From contig CBDEVT010000001.1 in the NCBI GenBank assembly GCA_965243825.1, positions 1,612,001 to 1,676,000 on the forward strand: DNA of 64,000 nucleotides. Reading direction: 5' to 3'. The DNA is from JAJCYX01 sp965243825 (lineage in GTDB: Bacteria; Chloroflexota; Dehalococcoidia; Lucifugimonadales; Lucifugimonadaceae). The position numbers were made by a program, and so were the translations under genes. The notes beneath the pieces were generated by a model. It had not been told where the DNA came from. It worked only from the letters and a program-made list of their open reading frames with translations, and did no database searches. This document shows positions 1-7,802 of this stretch, piece after piece (the first letter of the stretch is position 1; every line of letters starts with the position of its first letter).

Positions 1-1242
1 AGTGAAACAGGCATTTATGCCGCGGGAGTGTTCACCAGGTCGGCGTGAGCGCTCGGCAGTCACGAACGGGGCGGTTGGCATTGCAATTGCCTTGATGTTG
101 AGGGCATCCTCCGCAAAAACCTCTTCCTCAAGCATCCCTCGTACCGCTCGCCCGATTTCACTGGCGTTGAGCAGGTCGTCGGCTCCAAGATATGCGCCCT
201 GGAGCAGGTAAACTCGTGTGATTTCGCCGTAAAGATCCCAGTTCTGGCCAACACTCCTGGCGTGTCGTTGATATGCCTCTGCGTTAAGCACAAGAAAGTT
301 GGCCATGCGAGCCTCCGCCATGCCACGAAGCGGGATGTCGACTAACTCGCAGCCGATCTTTTCAAGATTCGCCAGGAAGACTTCGAAAGCTTCAAGGACT
401 TCCGATTCATTGGGAGCCGAACGGATCAACTTCCACGGGACGCCGATTCGCTGGCCTTTGATATCTGCCGCGGTCAGGTTCCTGGCGTATCCAACCAATT
501 CACCTGGCCAGCTCATGTCGTCCTCAGGAACGAAGCCTGCCATCGCATCCAGCATCAACGCTGCGTCCTCTACCGTGCGAGTCAGAGGTGAAATTTCACT
601 GTGCGAGTTGTGGTCCATCCCGAAACGGCTCACCAGTCCGTGAGTCGGCTTCATACCGATCAGACCGTGTGCACCTCCGGGGAGCCTGATCGATCCTCCT
701 CCGTCAGTGCCGATTGCCGCGGATGCCATTCCGGCGCTCGCGGCTGCGCCAGAACCTGAGCTCGAGCCAACCGATGCATGCTTCGGGTTCCAGGGATTCC
801 ATGGAGGTGGTGCGAGGTCAGCCTCCGACGGTCTTGACCATCCAAACTCGTTCAGATTGGACTTCCCAATGATGACCGCACCCGCCTGCCTGAGCCGGTC
901 GACGGCAACCGCGTCATGTTCCGGGATCCAGTCGGCCAGCAGATTGCTGTTGTCCGTGGTCTTCAGTCCTTTTGTCGGGATCGAATCTTTCACGGCGACT
1001 GGCACACCGGCAAGCGGTCCAACGTCTTCGCCTCGGGCAATGGCATCGTCGATCATTCGAGCCTGTTCGAGGGCACCGGTTTCATCCACAGTTATGAACG
1101 AGTTCAGTTGTGGATTGATCGTCTTAATTCGACCAAGATAAGCGCGGGTTAGCGCCACGGCGGAGAGGTCACCGCTGCGTATGCGCCTTGCCTGCTCAGC
1201 CAGTGGTAAATAGTGCAGTTGTTCGTGTGTGTCGGAGGTCAA
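1..1242 (-). CDS. Amidase signature family enzyme (GatA/AtzE-like), 3' end cut by window edge
   Basis: Hydrolyses a carbon-nitrogen amide bond; the substrate cannot be told. The reverse strand reads open from a TTG at 1242 to the edge (414 codons). The Ser-cisSer-Lys triad is visible: Lys85 in AVKDS, the Ser-rich GSSSGSG loop (cis-Ser near 162) and the nucleophile Ser184 in GTDGGGSIR. An in-frame TGA lies just upstream at 1255-1257 and no ATG exists between it and the TTG, so the start is fairly well bounded, although its ribosome binding site is weak. A small GatC/AtzG-like gene precedes it on the same strand, which suggests a two-subunit amidase rather than GatCAB. There is no GatB nearby. 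Family call is secure; the specific role is unknown. Confidence 0.9.
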   Translation of the reverse strand, partial: MTSDTHEQLHYLPLAEQARRIRSGDLSAVALTRAYLGRIKTINPQLNSFITVDETGALEQARMIDDAIARGEDVGPLAGVPVAVKDSIPTKGLKTTDNSNLLADWIPEHDAVAVDRLRQAGAVIIGKSNLNEFGWSRPSEADLAPPPWNPWNPKHASVGSSSGSGAAASAGMASAAIGTDGGGSIRLPGGAHGLIGMKPTHGLVSRFGMDHNSHSEISPLTRTVEDAALMLDAMAGFVPEDDMSWPGELVGYARNLTAADIKGQRIGVPWKLIRSAPNESEVLEAFEVFLANLEKIGCELVDIPLRGMAEARMANFLVLNAEAYQRHARSVGQNWDLYGEITRVYLLQGAYLGADDLLNASEIGRAVRGMLEEEVFAEDALNIKAIAMPTAPFVTAERSRRPGEHSRGINACFT

Positions 1243-1327
1243 TGCTTTGATGTTTCAGGTGTTGCGGTTTCGAAGTGGCCTACAAGGCGATCATGCCCTT
1301 CGGCAGGCTCACGTTATTTGCGGTAAC

Positions 1328-1528
1328 TCACCCTTCGCCATCCACGGTGGTGGACATCATTGAAGCATCGACTTCTGCAGGGAAGACAGGCGCCAGTTCA
1401 GCCATCCGATCGGCCGCGGCTTTCACGCCTGTGAGAAGCTGGTGTAGCTGTTCGGCATCCTGTTCGTTCAGCGGCGCAATAGCTCCGATTCGTTTGTGGA
1501 CATCAGCCACTGTTCCCGGGTCTTCCAT
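1328..1528 (-). CDS. Small GatC/AtzG-like protein, probable partner of the downstream amidase
   Basis: A 66-residue protein with no recognisable catalytic motif. It has a strong AGGAG ribosome binding site four bases before its ATG and ends 85 bp before the amidase, so it is a real and probably co-transcribed gene. The layout resembles GatC and the DUF4089/AtzG proteins: a short helical region with a leading acidic segment, a Leu-rich helix, a run containing RMAELAPVFPAE, and a flexible tail. In those families the small protein wraps round the amidase and stabilises it. Assignment rests on size, helical pattern and neighbourhood, not on a diagnostic motif. Confidence 0.55.
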   Translation of the reverse strand: MEDPGTVADVHKRIGAIAPLNEQDAEQLHQLLTGVKAAADRMAELAPVFPAEVDASMMSTTVDGEG

Positions 1529-1716
1529 TTCACTCCTGAGTCGTCTCTACTCTCTAGAAGGACAAAATCGTTCAAGGCCCGGCGATGATAGCAGTGGAAT
1601 TCACGCACGATGTGCGCCCACCCTGGTCACGGAACCGTGTATGTTTTGACTCACGGAGACTGGGGAACCAGATGATGTTGTGAAGCGCATCAGACCACTT
1701 AATCGGCAGGAACGAA

Positions 1717-2478
1717 ATGACGACCAGGGAATGGCTTAGAGCGAAGATAGGCCCGTCACCTAATCCTGCGGCCGCCGAGCAGCCACATCGGTCTGTGGAC
1801 AGCCGGACAGATTTCTTCACTCGTTACCTGAAGCGCGATATGCGAGTGCTCCATGCTTACTCTGGAGACGGCAAATCGACCTTCGGCCTCTCGATGTCTG
1901 TCCCGCTCGGTTCGGTGGTCGGCGTCGATCCGGATGTTGAAAATTTGCGGCGAGCCCGGTCACTTCGCTACACAGCGGAGGCGGGTGAGGTTTCATTTGA
2001 GAGGTGCAACCTCGACGACCTGCCGTTCGGTGCCGAAGAGTTCGACGCCGTGTTTCTGGACGGACCATTTGCAACTGAGCGATCCACGGAGAGAGCTTTG
2101 GAGCAGGTCCAGAGAGTTCTGGTATTCGGAGGACTGCTCGGGGCACGTCATACGGTCGGCTCTAGCCGCATATTCACGGCTGCTGCGCCAGTGTTGAGTG
2201 AAGGGCTAGCCCGGCAGGAGTCAACGCTGAGAGATCTTGGCGGGGATCCTGACGCCGGCCTGAAGCAGCCGACGTTGTTACGGGACGCCGGGTTAATCAA
2301 CCTTCGTGTCACATCTTCCACAGAACAGGCGACAGAGGATGACCTGCTTTCAGAACTGACTAAAGGTGGGTTCATATCGCCCCGCGATGAGTCTGATTCT
2401 GCCTCCGAAGATGAGGAAAATCCGCAGGTTCTTTCATTTGTGACAGCTATCGAGACCGTCTGCTGGAAACCCGTCTGA
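1717..2478 (+). CDS. Class I SAM-dependent methyltransferase
   Basis: 253 residues with a Rossmann methyltransferase core. Motif I is degenerate (VLHAYSGDGKST near residues 44-55, in place of the usual D/E-x-GxGxG), the acidic end of beta-2 is GVDPD near residues 69-73, and the motif IV region is FDAVFLDGP. The last ~45 residues are acidic and poorly conserved. The start has AGGA upstream at usual spacing. The stop overlaps the start of the following SDR gene by one base, so the two are translationally coupled. The substrate is unknown and the altered glycine loop means SAM binding is likely but not certain. Confidence 0.7.
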   Translation: MTTREWLRAKIGPSPNPAAAEQPHRSVDSRTDFFTRYLKRDMRVLHAYSGDGKSTFGLSMSVPLGSVVGVDPDVENLRRARSLRYTAEAGEVSFERCNLDDLPFGAEEFDAVFLDGPFATERSTERALEQVQRVLVFGGLLGARHTVGSSRIFTAAAPVLSEGLARQESTLRDLGGDPDAGLKQPTLLRDAGLINLRVTSSTEQATEDDLLSELTKGGFISPRDESDSASEDEENPQVLSFVTAIETVCWKPV

Positions 2479-3245
2479 TGGAGATATCTTTTGACGGAAA
2501 GGTGGCTCTCATTACCGGCGCGGGAAGCGGTATTGGTGCCGCGACGGCGCGGCTGATTGCTGGCTCAGGCGGTGCGGTCGCGCTAGCAGGAATCCCGACT
2601 CAAGGTGTCGAATCGGTAGCCGAAGAGATAAGGGCCAGCGGCGGCAAAGCGCTCGCCGTGCCGACCGATATATCCGACTCCGATGCGGTAGAAGCCGCGG
2701 TAGCCGCAACGGTCGCAGAGTTCGGACGACTCGACATCACTGTCGCCAGTGCCGGTGTACAGATGCACAACGAAGACAGGCACCTGCACGAGATAGACGA
2801 GGCGGTGTGGGACCGCACGCACGACATCAACTATCGCGGCGTGATGCTGACCTGTAAGCACTCCCTGGCCAGGATGGTTGAGCAGGGCAGCGGTTCCATT
2901 GTCATTATCTCTTCGATAACTGCACTCACTGGAACGTCTGCCAACGTCTCATACATGTCCGGGAAGACAGGTCTCCTCGGCCTCAACCGCTACATCGCGG
3001 TCCACTATGCCAGGCACGGAATTCGATGCAATGCGGTGCTGCCGGGAGCGCTGGAAAAGACACCTGATCACGACCAACACCCCGACGCTGCGGGCCGTCA
3101 GAAGATGCTTGAAGCGAAGATCCCGCTGGGGCGTCTCGGCATACCCGAAGACATCGCACCAACAGTCGCGTTCCTCTGCTCGGACAGCGCTAGATACGCA
3201 ACCGGTGGGGAGTTCGTTGTCGATGGCGGCGTGACGGTCATCTAG
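2478..3245 (+). CDS. Short-chain dehydrogenase/reductase (classical SDR)
   Basis: A 255-residue NAD(P)-dependent oxidoreductase of the FabG-like classical group. It has TGAGSGIG (residues ~13-20) for the dinucleotide, ASAG after beta-4, the catalytic Ser in ISSITAL, and the catalytic YMSGK pair; the C-terminus ends in the usual FVVDGGVTV. One base is shared with the stop of the upstream methyltransferase, pointing to a two-gene operon. The gene faces a convergent oxidoreductase across an AT-rich hairpin. The substrate (hydroxy acid, sugar or alcohol) cannot be predicted. Confidence 0.92.
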   Translation: MEISFDGKVALITGAGSGIGAATARLIAGSGGAVALAGIPTQGVESVAEEIRASGGKALAVPTDISDSDAVEAAVAATVAEFGRLDITVASAGVQMHNEDRHLHEIDEAVWDRTHDINYRGVMLTCKHSLARMVEQGSGSIVIISSITALTGTSANVSYMSGKTGLLGLNRYIAVHYARHGIRCNAVLPGALEKTPDHDQHPDAAGRQKMLEAKIPLGRLGIPEDIAPTVAFLCSDSARYATGGEFVVDGGVTVI

Positions 3246-3262
3246 GCTAAAGAAAGAAATCG

Positions 3263-3301
3263 TATGTATCCGCTACACATATATACATATGTTGATACAT
3301 A
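3263..3301. terminator. AT-rich nested hairpin between convergent genes
   Basis: Outer arms TATGTATC (3263-3270) and GATACATA (3294-3301) enclose inner arms ACATAT (3277-3282) and ATATGT (3287-3292) around a four-base loop. It sits between the stops of the SDR gene and the convergent GH109-like gene, so it may serve both as a bidirectional terminator. It is unusually AT-rich compared with its neighbours. Confidence 0.5.
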
Positions 3302-3328
3302 TCGACTCCCTGAAACCGTCGCCCTGAA

Positions 3329-4585
3329 CTAGGTAATCCGATTGAAGACAGGTATATCCATCGGAATACCTTGCTTTGCGACGCTCTGTATAGATAGTGG
3401 CATGATCGAGCTCCAGGTGACCGCGTCGTAAACATCTATCGGCGGTTTTGTCCCATTCGTGACCGCAGCAGCGAAGTCCTTCAAAACCAGGTAGTCGCCG
3501 CCGCCATGGCCAGACCTCAGAGCGTCTTCGCCATGCTCTTTCCAGACAGGATGTTCATACCTGTCGGCAAGCTCCCACAGGACCTGCCACTGTGGGTGCC
3601 TATTAGCCTCGAAACCATTGGGTCGCAGCACACCTTCGTGTCTGAAATTCGCCGGACTGACACCTTGCGAAACTCCGTCCAGCCACACGAGTGGTTCTTC
3701 GTCGTCATGTCGACGCGAAACGAATGCTCCCCTGGTTCCTTGGATGCCGTAATGGACCATGTTGTGTGGCCGCGGTGAGGCGCTGTCGAACCGTAAAGAG
3801 ATCACGCGACCTTGCTCTGTTTGAATGAGCGTCGATGCGGAATCAGCCGAGTCCGCCCAGGCAGCGGGATCGGCGTCAGGGTGGCCCTCCGGCAGCACTG
3901 ATCGTGCCCATTCACCGCGTGCAGCTGACTTCGTGACAAAGGTCGTCGTCCGCAGCATCCGGTCCGTCTTGTTGATCCCCAGCCACTGGGCAATCGGTCC
4001 GAGCGAGTGCGTCGGATAGCCGTTTCCGCGCGATGTTTGGCTATTGCCAGCCCGCAGGTTTCCGCGCCATGTTCGAGTGCCATCTATATATATGTTCAGG
4101 TCTCGACAGTCGTGTATGTAGGCGCCTTCCGCAAATGTGATGTCCCCGAACGCTCCCAGTTCAGTCATATTGCGAATGAACATGGTCTCGCGGCGATAAC
4201 AGTAGTTCTCCGACATCATGTATGTATGTTTCGTACGCTCGACCGTTTCGACCAACTGCCAGCACTCTTCGAGCGTGACTGCGGCGATGACTTCAGACAG
4301 CACATGCTTGCCTGCCTCCAGTGCCTGGATGGCCTGCTTCGCGTGAAGCGTCATCGGCGTCGCGATGAAAACGGCGTCTATGCCCGTGTCGTCCACCATT
4401 CGCTCGAAACTGTCGAAAGACTTGAGTGAAGGATCGACATCGAGCCATTTCGCCCGTACCTCTTCAGACGTGTCACAGATAGCGACCAGTTCGAGGTCGT
4501 CTTGAAGAAGATTTAGCGCGTTGCTGAAGCTGGCGCCACGGTGGCCTCCAGCGATAGCGAGCCTGATCGGTGAGCCTGGTGGCAT
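3329..4585 (-). CDS. Gfo/Idh/MocA-family oxidoreductase, GH109-like
   Basis: A 418-residue protein with an N-terminal Rossmann fold (AIAGGHRGAS, then ICDTSEE) and a C-terminal Gfo/Idh domain. The usual EKP motif is replaced by SEVIAA, and the stretch EECWQLVETVERTKH...MMSENYCYRR, the segment GNGYPTHSLGPIAQWLGIN and the C-terminal SGHGGGDYLVL / DVYDAVTWSSIMPLS resemble the GH109 alpha-N-acetylgalactosaminidases, which use NAD+ transiently to break glycosidic bonds. It would then act on amino-sugar or other glycosides. It could equally be an ordinary sugar dehydrogenase. It stands alone, convergent with the SDR gene. Confidence 0.85.
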   Translation of the reverse strand: MPPGSPIRLAIAGGHRGASFSNALNLLQDDLELVAICDTSEEVRAKWLDVDPSLKSFDSFERMVDDTGIDAVFIATPMTLHAKQAIQALEAGKHVLSEVIAAVTLEECWQLVETVERTKHTYMMSENYCYRRETMFIRNMTELGAFGDITFAEGAYIHDCRDLNIYIDGTRTWRGNLRAGNSQTSRGNGYPTHSLGPIAQWLGINKTDRMLRTTTFVTKSAARGEWARSVLPEGHPDADPAAWADSADSASTLIQTEQGRVISLRFDSASPRPHNMVHYGIQGTRGAFVSRRHDDEEPLVWLDGVSQGVSPANFRHEGVLRPNGFEANRHPQWQVLWELADRYEHPVWKEHGEDALRSGHGGGDYLVLKDFAAAVTNGTKPPIDVYDAVTWSSIMPLSIQSVAKQGIPMDIPVFNRIT

Positions 4586-4725
4586 GTGGAAAACTCCGAG
4601 TGCGTAAGGATCGTGCTCGGTGGTTGTCGTTGACCGAGCGCGTTTAGAAGTCGCTGCGGAGTTTAGCTGGAATGGAACTAGCGGAACGACGCCGGACAGC
4701 AGACGTCGGCACCGTCAAGCACTAT

Positions 4726-5043
4726 TTAAGGCGAGCGGTGGTCGAAGCAGCTAGCCGCTGAAGTGTCGCCATCGAGATCTGCAATAGCCAGATTCAACTG
4801 CTGATAGTTGTCAAGGATCGCAAGCGACTCGCCGCCTTGCACGGCGTCACAGAGGTTCGTGTCTGCTGCAACATGCTGACTGGCGATAGCGTCGAGGGCA
4901 CTGATATCGATGACCGATTCGGCCTGCGGCTGGTTGGAGGATGAAGACGGGTCTGAGCCACCGAATGCGCTGCCAATTGCACCGACCATGAAGGGCAGTG
5001 CGATGAGCTGGCCGAGCAGGTATAGCTTGAAAAGCATCTTCAT
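4726..5043 (-). CDS. Small secreted or membrane-anchored hypothetical protein
   Basis: A 105-residue protein with a basic start and a hydrophobic segment at residues ~3-27, followed by a Ser/Gln-rich linker and a short acidic domain containing two cysteines. This is a signal-anchor layout. I recognise no family. The ribosome binding site is weak and the open frame on the other strand is of similar length, so coding on this strand is supported mainly by the sensible N-terminal signal sequence. Confidence 0.4.
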   Translation of the reverse strand: MKMLFKLYLLGQLIALPFMVGAIGSAFGGSDPSSSSNQPQAESVIDISALDAIASQHVAADTNLCDAVQGGESLAILDNYQQLNLAIADLDGDTSAASCFDHRSP

Positions 5044-5536
5044 ACACCAAGCGTCACATGGTGACTGTTACCAGAGAAGCTCACTCGGTGTGGTTCTTGG
5101 TTGCAGGACGTGTGAAGATCGGTTTTGGTACGTGCTTCAGCTTGAAGTTGGCGGCCTAACAGCGGCACTCCGCTGAACCCAAGAATAGAAGCAGGGCAGT
5201 AGTGCTATCCGATGCTGGCTATGACCGCCAACGCCGTCATTCCGGCCATGACAACCGGTGTAAAAAGTCTGGATCTGATAACGCTCATCGAGGTATCTCT
5301 GGATATTCAGGATGTCGGGTCCGAGGTTCTGGGAGTGGACCGCTACAGATACTATTCTGAAAGACCAAGCGTTATCTGTTCATTACCAAAACCTGGTTAC
5401 ATGAATCTCGGTGTTCTGACGACTAATCAGGCATATATATGAATCGATACATATGTATGTATGAGGCCGGAATGAGTTCAAAAGTTGGTATATGTCAGTA
5501 CCTGGCCAGGCGCACATATCCGCCTGAAAACGGATG
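5044..5536. other. Gene-poor spacer with AT-rich palindromes
   Basis: No convincing gene is seen in these ~490 bases. Near its right end are a perfect palindrome ATACATATGTAT (5447-5458), a CATATATATG palindrome (5432-5441) and a hairpin with CAGGCG/CGCCTG arms (5507-5512, 5521-5526) immediately after the nudC stop, which may act as its terminator although no T-run follows. Confidence 0.4.
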
Positions 5537-6466
5537 TCAGGCGTCGCCGACCTCGCCCTCGGCCCATGCCTTGATGATGTGGTGGGCGATGGCGATCGGG
5601 CCGGGTACTCTCAGGTCTGGGTTCTCGTTTTTCAGGGCAGATAGAACCTGTTCGCGGCTGAACCACCGCACGTCTGACATCTCTTCCTCGTCGCGGTGAA
5701 TCTCCGTCGAAAGCGCCTTCGCGTGGCAGCCGATCATCAGCGACGACGGGAACGGCCAGGGTTGCGACGAGTGGTAAGTCACCTCGCCGACCTCAATGCC
5801 TGCCTCTTCCTTAACCTCGCGCCTGACCGCTTCCTCTATTGCCTCTCCCTGGTCGACGAATCCGGCAAGGGCCGAGAACATTCCTGAGCGAGACAACCTG
5901 CCTCTGCTCTGGCCTAACACACAATGGTCCCCGCGATACGTGACCATGATCACCACCGGGTCGGTGCGCGGGAAGTGTTCTGAGCCGCACTCGCTGCATT
6001 TTCTTACGTGGCCGCCTCGACCTGGCTCGGTGCGATTGCCGCAGACGCTGCAAAAGCCGTGGCGTGCATGCCAGTCCAGCTGCGCCCGGCTCTGTGCAAG
6101 GATTCCGGTTTCAGGCCCCGGCAGTTCCATCGCTGCCGCTCGAGCCTCCTGGAACTGCCAGGACTCAGGCAGGTTCAGCTCATGGACCGGGTCGTGGATC
6201 TCCGAAATGTCCAGCGCGAAGTGCGCCTTGCGGTCTTTGAACCCGAGGAAGATCGGCTTGACGTCGATGTCGAGTCGCTCTGCATCGGTAGGGCGGATCC
6301 AGCCGAGTGTCGAATGCGGATTCGTCTGCACCAGCACGTTTAGCTGCCACATCGGCAGGATCTGCGTGTCCGGGTGAACGAACAGGGCATCGAGGTACGC
6401 CTCGTCCCGGCGCTGAACGTCACCGCGGTCGAAGGGGTTTCCGGCAAAGATGTGAGGTTGTTTCAT
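5537..6466 (-). CDS. nudC: NAD(+)/NADH pyrophosphatase (NudC family)
   Basis: Cleaves NADH/NAD+ to NMN(H) and AMP and can remove NAD caps from RNA. The protein has an N-terminal NudC-like domain, a four-Cys zinc ribbon (FCSVCGN ... KCSECGSEH), a complete Nudix box (GFVDQGEAIEEAV...REVKEEAG) and the family-specific SQPWPFPSS motif. The ATG at 6466 gives 309 residues and a 4-base ATGA overlap with the stop of the upstream DUF4259 gene; a longer frame to 6619 exists but lies inside that gene and adds no homologous sequence. Function is well supported. Confidence 0.95.
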   Translation of the reverse strand: MKQPHIFAGNPFDRGDVQRRDEAYLDALFVHPDTQILPMWQLNVLVQTNPHSTLGWIRPTDAERLDIDVKPIFLGFKDRKAHFALDISEIHDPVHELNLPESWQFQEARAAAMELPGPETGILAQSRAQLDWHARHGFCSVCGNRTEPGRGGHVRKCSECGSEHFPRTDPVVIMVTYRGDHCVLGQSRGRLSRSGMFSALAGFVDQGEAIEEAVRREVKEEAGIEVGEVTYHSSQPWPFPSSLMIGCHAKALSTEIHRDEEEMSDVRWFSREQVLSALKNENPDLRVPGPIAIAHHIIKAWAEGEVGDA

Positions 6467-6864
6467 TGCAGTTGATTTCGAATTGTTTGCAGTTCTGATT
6501 GCCAGGACTGAAAATCGTCGGTCTCTTGCCACAGCTCCTGCAATTCTGACCTTGACTGGATCCTGTCCAGGGCAGCTAAGGCAATAGTGAGCAGTTCCCT
6601 GTCGGGACGGGTGGAGCATCTTTTTAGGAACCCGTCGACCGACTCGTCGTCATGACTGGTACTACCGGTATTCAGCATCCCGACGACCGCCGCTGCCGCA
6701 ATTGCTTCCGAACAGTCAGGCGACTCCAGATACTCTTCCTCTCCAAGATCGACCACCGAAGCCAGCCTTCCCTGAAGAGGCCTAGTGTCTGAAGCGTCAA
6801 CCAGCGCCCAGACCCAGTCGGATGCGTCGTCGTTGTCGAACGGTCCTGTGCCCCATGCTCCCAT
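6463..6864 (-). CDS. DUF4259 domain protein
   Basis: A 133-residue protein starting MGAWGTGPFDNDDASDW, the hallmark of the DUF4259 family, whose function is unknown. A strong AGGAG site lies just before the ATG at 6864, so the slightly longer frame from 6879 is rejected. The stop overlaps the nudC start (ATGA), so the two are translated together. It is mainly alpha-helical and acidic with no signal peptide. Confidence 0.85.
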   Translation of the reverse strand: MGAWGTGPFDNDDASDWVWALVDASDTRPLQGRLASVVDLGEEEYLESPDCSEAIAAAAVVGMLNTGSTSHDDESVDGFLKRCSTRPDRELLTIALAALDRIQSRSELQELWQETDDFQSWQSELQTIRNQLQ

Positions 6865-6911
6865 GTTCTTCTCCTGCAATTCGAAGTGAGTTTTGACTGT
6901 CTATGTCGATG

Positions 6912-6935
6912 TGTATACCGATATATGTATATACA
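6912..6935. repeat. AT-rich inverted repeat in intergenic spacer
   Basis: Arms TGTATA (6912-6917) and TATACA (6930-6935) surround CCGATATATGTA. It lies between the SnoaL-like gene and the DUF4259-nudC pair. It resembles the AT palindromes at 3.27 kb and 5.45 kb and could be a terminator or a protein-binding site. Confidence 0.35.
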
Positions 6936-6965
6936 GGCCCAGTTCAAATCAAGCGATATATACCG

Positions 6966-7709
6966 CTAGGTCATGCTCAGCCATTCCTCTACGATCACGC
7001 CGCCGTGGAGCCTTGCCATGCCTGTGCCGGTGACGATTCCTGAGCCTTCGACAGGCTCACCTGCGGTCCAGCGATAGGCGATTTTCTCGCCCCAGTCTCC
7101 GCCAGCGAAACAGTCGTCGACGCGCAACGCCCCTTCGTCCCAGCCCGACCTCACCTCGGAAATAAATGTGCCCAGCCTGCGCCGCCCTTCCACTGCGTTC
7201 GCCTCACCGTTCAGGTGGAGCACATAACCACTGGCGACGTGTGACTTCAGCACCGCGTCATCGCCGTCGCCCCACAGCTTTTCCAGGTAGTCGCGAACCA
7301 GCGCGGTTGCCATTGACTGCTCAACAGACTGCAGGTTGTACTCGGACCATAGCTCGCCTTGCAGCAGCCCGTCTCTGACACGAAACGCAGTGACCGCCGG
7401 GATGTCCATGCGGATGCCGGTAGGCGGGTAGTCGAAGTAGCCGTGGCCACCGGTGTGCGTGCCCTGCATGCGTGTGCGGATCACCAGCACGTCGCTATCT
7501 ATATATGTCTCTTCGAGCGGGCGAGACAGGTCCGGGAAGTCCCTGCGCAGAGCCGTGATGAAGTCGCCCCACGGCTGCTCGTTGCCTGCGACGTGCATTG
7601 CGTCCGGCGGGAAGATCTGGCTGACGATGTTCACATCGCCGCTGGACCAAAGCTCGCAGTAGAGCCGAGCAAGCCGCTCTGCTTGAGATCGGGAATCGGA
7701 GTCCGCCAT
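6966..7709 (-). CDS. Tandem SnoaL-like (NTF2-fold) protein
   Basis: 247 residues made of two SnoaL/NTF2-like halves: residues ~1-120 (ARLYCELWSSGD ... FPDLSRPLEETYIDSDVLVIR) and ~125-247 (RDYLEKLWGDGDD ... GWDEGALRVDDCFAGGD). Members are polyketide cyclases, ester cyclases or small-molecule binding proteins. A perfect GAGGAGGT site precedes the ATG at 7709, which fixes the start. It follows an MFS transporter by about 90 bp on the same strand and probably ends the operon that begins near 15 kb. The ligand is unknown. Confidence 0.8.
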   Translation of the reverse strand: MADSDSRSQAERLARLYCELWSSGDVNIVSQIFPPDAMHVAGNEQPWGDFITALRRDFPDLSRPLEETYIDSDVLVIRTRMQGTHTGGHGYFDYPPTGIRMDIPAVTAFRVRDGLLQGELWSEYNLQSVEQSMATALVRDYLEKLWGDGDDAVLKSHVASGYVLHLNGEANAVEGRRRLGTFISEVRSGWDEGALRVDDCFAGGDWGEKIAYRWTAGEPVEGSGIVTGTGMARLHGGVIVEEWLSMT

Positions 7710-7802
7710 TTCGACCTCCTCGCGCATAGTGGGCGATCTGCCGCAAGTCTACAGCGACCGTCCCAGCGGAAGTCGAGATACAGCGTGAGACAGCGAATAG
7801 GC

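Noticed and set aside
5212..5442. 76-residue frame on the plus strand in the 5 kb spacer
   Set aside because: No ribosome site, no family pattern and AT-rich repeat content at its end.
5537..6619. Longer nudC starting at 6619
   Set aside because: The extra part lies within the DUF4259 gene and lacks homology; the ATG at 6466 overlaps that gene's stop in the usual ATGA manner.
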